Assembly: GCA_900544295.1 (NCBI GenBank)
Contig: UQUO01000048.1
Coordinates: 1 to 15,462 of the forward strand
DNA: 15,462 bases
Direction: 5' to 3'
From: an uncultured Eubacteriales bacterium
Lineage (GTDB): Bacteria; Bacillota; Clostridia; Oscillospirales; Oscillospiraceae
A program made the translations under genes and the position numbers. The notes beneath the pieces were generated by a model, which saw only the letters and a program-made list of their open reading frames with translations, ran no database searches and had not been told where the DNA came from. This document shows, one piece after another, positions 6,913 through 13,261 of the stretch (position 1 is its first letter; every line of letters starts with the position of its first letter).

Positions 6913-7793
6913 CAGCGGCCCTCCCTTGAGCTTCCGTTGCTGTTTTGCAGGCTCTGGCGCAGGCGCTCCCGGTACTCGGGGCTGCGCTCGTCAAAGGGCG
7001 TGCCGTGGTCGGGGTGGCTGTAGGTGCCGGCGGCCATGGTGAGCTGGTCGGACTGGGCCAGCTCGTAGCTGCTCTTGCCGTCCATGAGCTTCTCCACCCA
7101 GCGGAGTATGAAGGAGGCCGTCAGAGTCACGGCGAGGTAGCCTATCATCTCTATCGTCGCGCTCGGGAAGTACATGCTGTTCAGGCCCACGAGCTGGCGG
7201 TGGAAGGCGAAGAACTCCATGAAGCCGATGATGAACATGACCGAGGTGTCCTTCACATTTATAATGAAGTTGTTGCCTATCTGCGGCATGATGTTCCGCA
7301 GGGCCTGGGGCAGGATGATGCTCGTCATGGTCTGGTAGTGGTTCATGCCTATGGCCTTGGCGCCCTCGGTCTGGCCGGGGTCTATGGAGATGATGCCGCC
7401 GCGCACGCTCTCGGCCATGTACGCGCCGGTGTTTATGGAGACGATGAGTATCGCCGCGGCCCACATGCTGCTGAAGCTGTACTGGTTGTTCGAGAAATAG
7501 GGCAGGCCGTAGAAGATGAACACCGCCTGCAGCACCATGGGCGTGCCGCGGAAGACCTCAACATACACGCGCACGATGACCCGGACGAGCTTCAGGAAAA
7601 AGCGCTTGAACCAGTTATCGTTCTTGGTGTACGGTATCGTGTTCAGGATGCCGCAGACGAGGCCGATGAGGCAGCCTATGACGGTCGCCACCAGGGCGAG
7701 CAGCAGGGTCTTGCCCAGGTTGACGAGATAGGACTCCCAATAGACCGCGAGCAGGGCCCCTATATCGTTTATGAGTGCGGAAAATCTGTCCAT
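6912..7793 (-). CDS. Polar amino acid (predicted lysine) ABC transporter, permease
   Basis: Membrane component of the importer, of the His/Glu/Gln/Arg permease family; it probably acts as a homodimer because only one permease gene is present. Hydrophobic helices occupy roughly residues 1-235. The cytoplasmic EAA-type loop that contacts the ATPase is visible as GAYMAESVRGGIISIDPGQ, then EGAKAIGMN. At 293 residues it is longer than the usual 215-240. The excess is a polar C-terminal tail of about 55 residues, rich in Ser, Arg and Asn and ending SSREGR, whose role is unknown. A GAGGAGGGG sequence precedes the ATG by a rather long 12-13 bases. The gene lies 36 bp after the binding protein and overlaps the ATPase by one base. 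Confidence 0.93.
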   Translation of the reverse strand: MDRFSALINDIGALLAVYWESYLVNLGKTLLLALVATVIGCLIGLVCGILNTIPYTKNDNWFKRFFLKLVRVIVRVYVEVFRGTPMVLQAVFIFYGLPYFSNNQYSFSSMWAAAILIVSINTGAYMAESVRGGIISIDPGQTEGAKAIGMNHYQTMTSIILPQALRNIMPQIGNNFIINVKDTSVMFIIGFMEFFAFHRQLVGLNSMYFPSATIEMIGYLAVTLTASFILRWVEKLMDGKSSYELAQSDQLTMAAGTYSHPDHGTPFDERSPEYRERLRQSLQNSNGSSREGR

Positions 7794-7817
7794 TTGGCGG
7801 TGTTCCCCTCCTCAGTT

Positions 7818-7832
7818 TGAGCCTCAGGCTCA
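7818..7832 (-). repeat. Short hairpin at the binding-protein stop codon
   Basis: On the minus strand TGAGCC-tga-GGCTCA begins exactly with the TGA stop of the binding-protein gene. It sits 25 bases before the permease start. Such hairpins can protect the 3' end of binding-protein mRNA so that more binding protein than permease is made. That role is an inference; the stem is only 6 bp. Confidence 0.35.
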
Positions 7833-8780
7833 GATCTCGGGCTGGACGGAGATGGCGTAGGCCATGATGGCGTTGAAGTCGTCGGCGTCCATCTGGCTGA
7901 GGACGGCGTCGATGGCCTCGCGGAGCGTGGCGTTGTCCTTCTGGACGGAGATGCCGATGTTGACGTTCTCGGCGCGCTCCTCCTCGGAGGCGAACTGGAA
8001 GTCGCCGTCCGTGCCGGCGAAGTTCAGGATGACGAGGTTATCGTCCTTCTGCACGGCGGCGGTGGCGGTGGGCACGTCGGTGCAGATGTAGTCCACCTGG
8101 CCGGTGGTGAGGCTCATTATCATGCTGGGCGCTGTCTCGGCGGGGGCGATGAGGTCCACGTCCGGGATCTGGGGCAGGCAGGAGTCGTACCAGATGGTGC
8201 CGCTCTGCGCGGTGGCGGTGCCGCCGGCGAGCTCGGCTATGCTCGTGGCGGAGGCGTACTCGCTGTCCTTGGTGGTGACGATGACGATGTCGGCGTAGTA
8301 GTAGGGGCCGGCCATATCGACCTGGGCCATGCGGTCTGCGGTCATGCTCTGGCCGGCGATGACGGCGTCATAGATGCCGCTCTGCACGCCGGGGACCAGG
8401 CTGTCCCACGCGCTGGAGACGACCTCAAGCTCCCAGCCGTAGATGTCGCAGATGATCTTGGAGATCATGACGTCGTAGCCGTTGGCGTAGGAGCCGGACA
8501 TGTTGGAGATGGCCACGCCGTTGTTGGAGTCGTCTATCTGGGTCCAGTTGTAGGGCGCGTAGGCGCACTCCATGGCGACGGTAAGCACGCCGTCCTCGAC
8601 GCCCTGGACGGCGGCGGGGTCTATGTCCTCGGGGACGGTGAGGGAGGCGATGACGGCCTCGGCGGCCTCCTTGGGGTCAACTTCAGGGGCTTCGCTTTCG
8701 GTGGCGGCGGGCTCGCTGCCGCAGGCGGCAAGGGCGAACACCATGCAGAGCGCGAGGATGAGTGCAAGAATCCTTCTCAT
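7830..8780 (-). CDS. Predicted lysine-binding lipoprotein of the ABC transporter
   Basis: Extracytoplasmic solute-binding protein, family 3 (polar amino acids), 316 residues. It starts MRRILALILALCMVFALAAC: a short basic n-region, a hydrophobic stretch and the lipobox LAAC with C20 as the lipid-modified residue, so it is anchored to the outer face of the membrane. A Glu/Ala/Pro-rich linker follows to about residue 60. The family core then begins GVLTVAMECAYAPYNW and includes GYDVMISKI, SGIYDAVIAGQSMTADR, and GQVDYICTD. GAGAGG lies about 9 bases before the ATG. It is the first gene behind the lysine riboswitch, which predicts lysine as ligand. Diaminopimelate or another basic amino acid cannot be excluded by sequence alone. 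Confidence 0.93.
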   Translation of the reverse strand: MRRILALILALCMVFALAACGSEPAATESEAPEVDPKEAAEAVIASLTVPEDIDPAAVQGVEDGVLTVAMECAYAPYNWTQIDDSNNGVAISNMSGSYANGYDVMISKIICDIYGWELEVVSSAWDSLVPGVQSGIYDAVIAGQSMTADRMAQVDMAGPYYYADIVIVTTKDSEYASATSIAELAGGTATAQSGTIWYDSCLPQIPDVDLIAPAETAPSMIMSLTTGQVDYICTDVPTATAAVQKDDNLVILNFAGTDGDFQFASEEERAENVNIGISVQKDNATLREAIDAVLSQMDADDFNAIMAYAISVQPEI

Positions 8781-8852
8781 TTTGTTTTACCTCTCTTTTT
8801 CAATTTCGCCTGGGGTTTTGCCGGGGAATGCTGGGGTTTCGGCGGCCCGGGC

Positions 8853-8892
8853 AAAGAAAAAGCCCTGAGCCAGGCTGTGTGAAGGCTCAGGG
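8853..8892 (-). terminator. Intrinsic terminator of the lysine riboswitch
   Basis: On the minus strand CCCTGAGCC (8892-8884) pairs perfectly with GGCTCAGGG (8871-8863), followed by CTTTTTCTTT. It lies about 30 nt after the aptamer and about 70 nt before the binding-protein start. With lysine bound, it should end transcription. I could not identify the competing antiterminator with certainty. Confidence 0.9.
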
Positions 8893-8921
8893 AACAAGGC
8901 AAAATAACGGTTTCGCGTTTT

Positions 8922-9080
8922 CGATAGCTCTCCACAACAGTGACAGTCCGGCGGATGTTCTCCGACGGCCCGGTTACCGCAGGGGCAGACAACCCGGCGG
9001 TCCCTCGGCGGCCTCCCCTTTCGCCCCCACGGTGTCTGCCGTGTCTCCGGGAGCTACTCTTGTCAGCCGCGCCTCTATCT
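8922..9080 (-). promoter_or_regulatory. Lysine riboswitch (L-box) aptamer
   Basis: About 160 nt read on the minus strand contain the conserved L-box blocks in order: GATAGAGGCGCG (5' side of P1 and junction), AAGAGTA, GGCGAAAGGGGAGG, GCCGCCGAGGG, GGGTTGTCTGCC, GGACTGTCACTG and GTGGAGAGCTATC (3' side). P1 closes as GATAG/CTATC. It lies behind a consensus promoter and ahead of an intrinsic terminator and an amino acid importer. Free lysine binding should switch the operon off by premature termination. Confidence 0.96.
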
Positions 9081-9100
9081 TCCATATGAAATTGTGTCCC

Positions 9101-9128
9101 ATTATACCCTCAAAACCGGGTTTGTCAA
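9101..9128 (-). promoter_or_regulatory. Consensus sigma-A promoter of the lysine transport operon
   Basis: The minus strand has TTGACA (9128-9123), 16 bases, then TATAAT (9106-9101): both hexamers are perfect. Transcription would begin near 9094, about 14 nt before the riboswitch aptamer. Confidence 0.88.
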
Positions 9129-9157
9129 GGGCCAATGTAAACGGAAGGTAAAAAAAC

Positions 9158-9166
9158 TGTTATAAT
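9158..9166 (+). promoter_or_regulatory. Extended -10 promoter of the Na/Pi transporter gene
   Basis: TGtTATAAT matches the extended -10 consensus; the -35 region is weak. It would give a leader of about 70 nt before the GTG start at 9244. A second TATAAT at 9227-9232 has no good -35 and lies only 11 bases before the start codon. Confidence 0.5.
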
Positions 9167-9243
9167 TTCGGTCAGCCGCTCCCCAGGCGGGGGAAAACGT
9201 GTTATCATTTCTCTGCGACATAGAATTATAATGGGGTGTATGT

Positions 9244-11040
9244 GTGGATATCTTCAGCGTCATAACCATGTTCGGCGGCCTGGCCATGTTCCTCTTCGGC
9301 ATGGAGGTCATGGGCGAGGGCCTCAAAAAGAGCTCGGGCGACACGCTGCGCGTCCTGCTGCAGAAGCTGACGCGGAACACCTTTACGGGCCTGCTGACCG
9401 GCATGCTGGTCACGGCCATAATCCAGGCCTCCTCGGCCACCATCGTGCTCACCGTCGGCCTGCTGGCCGCGGGCATACTGACGCTCCGTCAGGCCATCAG
9501 CATAGTCATGGGCGCAAACATAGGCACCACGATAACCGCCCAGATCATCCGGCTCATGGACATAGAGTCCGGCGGCAACGTAGTTCTTGAGATCTTCAAG
9601 CCCTCGACCCTCGCGCCCCTGGCGCTCATCATCGGCATCATCCTCGTCATGTTCATCAAAAAGAGCAGCGTCAAAGGCCCGGGCGAGATCTGCGTCGGCT
9701 TCGGCATCCTCTTCACCGGCATGATGACGATGACGAACGCCGTCGCCCCCCTCGCGGAGTCGGAGACCTTCGTGAACCTCCTCACCCGGTTTTCCGAGAT
9801 GCCGGTGCTGGAGATCATCGTCGGCATGGCGGTGACGGTCATCGTCCAGAGCAGCTCCGCCGTCATCGGCATGCTGCAGGCCCTGTCTGTGACGGGGGCG
9901 ATGACCTTCCAGTTGGTCTATCCCCTCATCATGGGCATCAACATCGGCACCTGCATAGTCACCGCCTTCCTCTGCTCCCTCGGCACTTCGAGGGACGCCA
10001 AGCGCACCGGCATAGCGCACATACTCTTCAACGTCATAGGCACCATCCTCTTCATGATAGTCATGGGCATCCTTGAGGCCACCGGCGTCGTCACGGAGCT
10101 CATGGCCCAGACCGTGGACAGCGGCGCCATCGCGAACTTCCAGAGCTTCTTCAACATAGCCACGGCCATCGTGCTGCTGCCCTTCGTGAACTTCCTCATG
10201 GGGCTCTCCATCCGGATAATCCCCGCGGACGCGGAGGAGGAGACGAAGGCCGCGGAGCTCGCGATGCTCGACGAGAAGCTGCTCGTTTCCCCCGCCCTCG
10301 CCATGGCCGAGGCGGCGGGCGCCATCGGCCGCATGGGCGCCCTGGCCTCCGAGAACATGGACGTCTCGCTCAAGCAGCTGCACGCCTACGACCCCGCGGT
10401 GACGAGCGCCATAAACTCCCGCGAGGAGCGGATAGACCGCTTTGCGGACCGGGCGGACAACTTCCTCATCCGCCTGTCGCACGACCTGCAGAGCGCGGGC
10501 GACGACGCGCGCATGAACCTGCTGATGCAGGCCGTCCCGGACTTCGAGCGCATAGGCGACTACGCCACGAACATAGACGAAATGGCCGAGCGCCTGAACG
10601 CGCAGAAGGTGACGCTGTCTGACTACGCGAAGGGCGAGCTGACGGTGATAGGCGAGGCCGTGAGCGAGATAGTGAAGCTGACGGTGGAGGCCTTTACGAA
10701 CGACGACAACGTCCAGGCCCGGCGTGTGGAGCCGCTGGAGGAGGTCATAGACGACATGGTCCTCCAGCTGCGGGACAACCACACGGAGCGCCTGCGCCGC
10801 GGCATCTGCACGGTGAACGGCGGCCTGGTCTTCCTGGAGACGCTGACCTACCTGGAGCGCGCGGCGGACCAGTGTTCGAGCATAGCGCTGCTGATGCTGG
10901 CGAGGGAGAACGAGAGCATAAAGAAAAACCACCACGCCTATCTCCAGAGCCTGCACTCCGACGGCGGGGCGGAATACGAAGCCGCCATTGCCGCGCGCAG
11001 AAAGCAGTATCTCGACCGCCTGAGCAAAACGCCCCAGTGA
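9244..11040 (+). CDS. Na+/phosphate cotransporter (NptA/YjbB-type) with PhoU-like C-terminal domain
   Basis: A 598-residue membrane protein that probably moves inorganic phosphate with Na+. The N-terminal part, about 1-335, has two inverted halves of the Na/Pi cotransporter family, with the hallmark motifs QASSAT at 61-66 and QSSSAV from Q202. NIGTT and NIGTC segments follow each half. Residues about 355-570 are helical, with the PhoU-like pattern AVPDFERIGDYATNIDEMAE and TYLERAADQCSSIA. Many Firmicute members have this soluble domain. The start is GTG at 9244-9246, giving MDIFSVITMFGGLAMFLFGM, as in relatives; GGGGTG lies 5 bases upstream. Phosphate direction, import or export, cannot be read from sequence. 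It is a single gene, divergent from the lysine operon, ending at a bidirectional terminator. Confidence 0.92.
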   Translation: MDIFSVITMFGGLAMFLFGMEVMGEGLKKSSGDTLRVLLQKLTRNTFTGLLTGMLVTAIIQASSATIVLTVGLLAAGILTLRQAISIVMGANIGTTITAQIIRLMDIESGGNVVLEIFKPSTLAPLALIIGIILVMFIKKSSVKGPGEICVGFGILFTGMMTMTNAVAPLAESETFVNLLTRFSEMPVLEIIVGMAVTVIVQSSSAVIGMLQALSVTGAMTFQLVYPLIMGINIGTCIVTAFLCSLGTSRDAKRTGIAHILFNVIGTILFMIVMGILEATGVVTELMAQTVDSGAIANFQSFFNIATAIVLLPFVNFLMGLSIRIIPADAEEETKAAELAMLDEKLLVSPALAMAEAAGAIGRMGALASENMDVSLKQLHAYDPAVTSAINSREERIDRFADRADNFLIRLSHDLQSAGDDARMNLLMQAVPDFERIGDYATNIDEMAERLNAQKVTLSDYAKGELTVIGEAVSEIVKLTVEAFTNDDNVQARRVEPLEEVIDDMVLQLRDNHTERLRRGICTVNGGLVFLETLTYLERAADQCSSIALLMLARENESIKKNHHAYLQSLHSDGGAEYEAAIAARRKQYLDRLSKTPQ

Positions 11041-11064
11041 CCTCCGGGTACCTGGAAAACGACA

Positions 11065-11091
11065 AAAATGCCGCCCATCGGGCGGCATTTT
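11065..11091. terminator. Bidirectional intrinsic terminator
   Basis: AAAATGCCGCCC (11065-11076), loop ATC, then GGGCGGCATTTT (11080-11091): a perfect 12-bp stem with A/T arms on both sides. It serves the Na/Pi gene on the plus strand and the CDF gene on the minus strand, which converge here. Confidence 0.92.
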
Positions 11092-11113
11092 CATTTCAAC
11101 AGGGGGCGGCCGC

Positions 11114-12280
11114 TCAGGCAAACGGGCGGTCGATATGCACCTTGGGGTGGGAATTTTTCCACAGGCTGTGGACCAGGGTCTCCAGCGCCGCGCGGCATTC
11201 GTCTTCGGTAAGCGCGCTGTCGTTCGGCAGCACGGCGTCGAAGATGACGTTCGTGTGCGTCGGGCCGTCCACTATGCGGAAGTCGTGGATGGTGAGCCGC
11301 GGCTCTATCGCCTTCGCCGCCTCGGCCAGCTCGTCGCGCATGTGGGCGGTCTTGGAGCCGTCCGGGCTCACGGGGTCCATATGTATGACCGCCGCGCAGC
11401 CCAGCTTCGACTCCAGCTCGTACTCCGCCGTGTCTATGGCGTCGTGCAGGGCGTAGATGTCCCCGTCGCCCGGCACCTCGGCGTGGAGCGACACCATCAG
11501 CCGCCCCGGGCCGTAGTCGTGGACGATGAGGTCGTGGACGTTCATGACCTCCGGATGCGCCGTCACGATGTCCATGATGTCGCGCACCAGCTGGGGGTCG
11601 GGCGGATTGCCCAGCAGGGGGCTGAGCGTCTCCCGCGCGGCCTTGAAGCCGGAAAAGATGATGAAGCAGGCCACCGCCGCGCCGCCCCAGCCGTCGGCGT
11701 TCACGTCCGTGAAGCGCGCCAGCAGCATCGAGGCCAGGACCACGCCCGTTGCTATGCAGTCCGAGAGCGAATCCATCGCCGTGGCCGACATGCCGGGGGA
11801 GTTCAGCTTCCGGCCTATGCCGCGGTTGTAGGCGAACATGTAGCCCTTGACGCAGATGGAGGCGACGAGCACCAGCATGGGCAGGAGCCCGGCGTCCACC
11901 GGTTCGGGGCTCCTGATCTTGTCTATGGACTCCAGCCCCAGCTGCACGCCCACGACGATGATGATGAGCGACACCGCCACGCCGGAGAGATATTCGATGC
12001 GCCCGTGGCCGAAGGGGTGGCCCGGGTCGGGCTTCTTTGCGGCCATGCGGAAGCCCAGCAGCGTAATGACCGAGGAGCCCGCGTCCGACAGGTTGTTGAA
12101 GGCGTCCGCCGTCATGGCGATGGAGCCGGACAGCCGCCCGGCCAGGTACTTGCCCAGGAAGAGCAGCACGTTCAGCCCTATCCCCACCAGCGAGCAGAGC
12201 ATGCCGTAGGCCCGGCGCACCCCTGCGTCCGAGGTGTTCTCCCTGTCCTTTATGAAGAGCCTTGAGAGCAGAGTTATCAA
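11114..12280 (-). CDS. Cation diffusion facilitator metal exporter, predicted Mn2+ type
   Basis: A 388-residue inner-membrane metal/proton antiporter: six helices to about residue 215, then two soluble regions, including the usual CDF C-terminal metal-sensing fold. Site A residues are N62-x3-D66 in helix 2 (NNLSD) and D170-x3-D174 in helix 5 (DSLSD). Zn exporters such as YiiP have D-x3-D and H-x3-D; an N/D-D-D-D site is described for Mn-type CDF proteins such as MntE. HPFGHGRIEYLSG is the usual CDF cytoplasmic motif. The protein exceeds the typical 290-300 residues because of a C-terminal extension of about 90 residues ending HPKVHIDRPFA. I chose TTG at 12278-12280 since GGGAGGT lies 6 bases upstream; the in-frame ATG at 12293-12295 overlaps that ribosome site. 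Confidence 0.88.
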   Translation of the reverse strand: MITLLSRLFIKDRENTSDAGVRRAYGMLCSLVGIGLNVLLFLGKYLAGRLSGSIAMTADAFNNLSDAGSSVITLLGFRMAAKKPDPGHPFGHGRIEYLSGVAVSLIIIVVGVQLGLESIDKIRSPEPVDAGLLPMLVLVASICVKGYMFAYNRGIGRKLNSPGMSATAMDSLSDCIATGVVLASMLLARFTDVNADGWGGAAVACFIIFSGFKAARETLSPLLGNPPDPQLVRDIMDIVTAHPEVMNVHDLIVHDYGPGRLMVSLHAEVPGDGDIYALHDAIDTAEYELESKLGCAAVIHMDPVSPDGSKTAHMRDELAEAAKAIEPRLTIHDFRIVDGPTHTNVIFDAVLPNDSALTEDECRAALETLVHSLWKNSHPKVHIDRPFA

Positions 12281-12300
12281 GCACTTACCTCCCATACAAG

Positions 12301-12332
12301 GCGGAAACGGCCCCGTCCGAGGCCGCTTCCGC
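12301..12332 (-). promoter_or_regulatory. Stable hairpin in the leader of the CDF gene
   Basis: On the minus strand GCGGAAGCGGCC pairs with GGCCGTTTCCGC (12 pairs, one G-U) around an 8-nt loop. It ends about 9 bases before the ribosome site of the CDF gene. No T-run follows on the minus strand. On the plus strand a T-run (12334-12339) follows, so it could also stop antisense transcription. The palindrome GAAAAAGCCGGCTTTTTC at 12346-12363 may weakly terminate the upstream gene. Confidence 0.45.
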
Positions 12333-12361
12333 ATTTTTTATGGCTGAAAAAGCCGGCTTTT

Positions 12362-13189
12362 TCAATACGCGCCGCGCTCGATGTAGTCGGCGAGCTGCGC
12401 GAGCTCCGGCACCTGGATGGACTCGATCTCGCCCGCGTCGCAGGAGGCGGCCCAGCCGGGGTTTATCGGGAGCTTCGCGACCTGGCCGATGCCGAAGCGC
12501 TCCGCCGTCTCGTCTATGCGGCTCTGGCCGAAGACGCTGTGGCGGGAGCCGCAGTCGGGGCAGACGAAATAGCTCATGTTCTCCACGAGGCCGAGGACGC
12601 GCTTGTTCATCATGGCGGCCATGTTCACGGCCTTTTCGACTATCATGCCCACGAGCTCCTGGGGGCTCGCCACGACGACGACGCCGTTCACGGGCAGGGA
12701 CTGGAAGACGGTCAGCGGCACGTCGCCCGTCCCGGGGGGCATATCGACGAACATGTAATCCACGTCGTCCCAGATGACATCCGTCCAGAACTGCTCCACC
12801 GCGCCGGCGATGACGGGGCCGCGCCAGACCACCGGGTCCGTCTCCTTCGGCAGCAGGACGTTCATGCTCATCATCTGCACGCCGCCGCGGCTCGTGACGG
12901 GCAGGATGAAGTTCTCGCCCCCGCGCGCGCCCTCGTGCACGCCGAACATCTGCGGGATGGAGGGGCCGGTGATGTCCGCGTCCAGCACCGCGGCCCTGTG
13001 GCCCCGGCGCTGCATCTCGCAGGCCAGCAGGCTCGTCACCAGGCTCTTGCCCACGCCGCCCTTGCCGCTCACCACGGCGATGACGCGGCCGACGGCGCTG
13101 CCCTCGTGCAGGCTCTTCAGGAAGCTCTGCTGCCTGCTCTCGCAGTTCTCAGCGCAGGAGGCGCAGTCGTGATTGCAGTTTTCGCTCAT
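12362..13189 (-). CDS. mrp: Mrp/Nbp35-type Fe-S cluster P-loop ATPase
   Basis: A 275-residue cytosolic ATPase of the Mrp/ApbC/Nbp35 family, thought to carry or deliver Fe-S clusters to target proteins. The deviant Walker A GKGGVGKS is at 42-49. LDADITGPSIPQMFG, VDMPPGTGDVPLTVFQSLP and the C-terminal CPDCG (C210, C213) are family hallmarks. The N-terminus has C5-x3-C9-x2-C12-x3-C16, a cysteine cluster like that of Nbp35 and absent from plain bacterial ApbC. The N-terminal DUF59 domain of many Mrp proteins is missing. The start is ATG at 13187-13189, with AGAGGT 7 bases upstream, in preference to the ATG eight codons earlier. It has its own promoter. The CDF gene follows after 81 bp and may or may not be co-transcribed. 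Confidence 0.93.
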   Translation of the reverse strand: MSENCNHDCASCAENCESRQQSFLKSLHEGSAVGRVIAVVSGKGGVGKSLVTSLLACEMQRRGHRAAVLDADITGPSIPQMFGVHEGARGGENFILPVTSRGGVQMMSMNVLLPKETDPVVWRGPVIAGAVEQFWTDVIWDDVDYMFVDMPPGTGDVPLTVFQSLPVNGVVVVASPQELVGMIVEKAVNMAAMMNKRVLGLVENMSYFVCPDCGSRHSVFGQSRIDETAERFGIGQVAKLPINPGWAASCDAGEIESIQVPELAQLADYIERGAY

Positions 13190-13233
13190 TATATCTACCT
13201 CTTTTGCAAACAATAGTTTCAGTCGGTACCGAT

Positions 13234-13261
13234 ATTATATCCCAACTTGGAAATAAGTCAA
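13234..13261 (-). promoter_or_regulatory. Sigma-A-type promoter of mrp
   Basis: On the minus strand TTGACT (13261-13256) and TATAAT (13239-13234) are 16 bases apart. The -35 box overlaps the stop codon of the upstream M14 peptidase gene, so mrp need not depend on read-through. Confidence 0.78.

Noticed and set aside
9226..11121. 631-codon minus-strand open frame opposite the Na/Pi transporter
   Set aside because: Compositionally extreme (Arg, His, Asp, Gly), with no family resemblance and no ribosome site; it is a shadow of the real gene.
11135..12265. 376-codon plus-strand open frame opposite the CDF gene
   Set aside because: Antisense shadow; low-complexity Arg/His/Val composition and no domain.
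12281..12361. yybP-ykoY manganese riboswitch before the CDF gene
   Set aside because: The space holds only a simple hairpin and a palindrome; I do not see the conserved two-arm motif.
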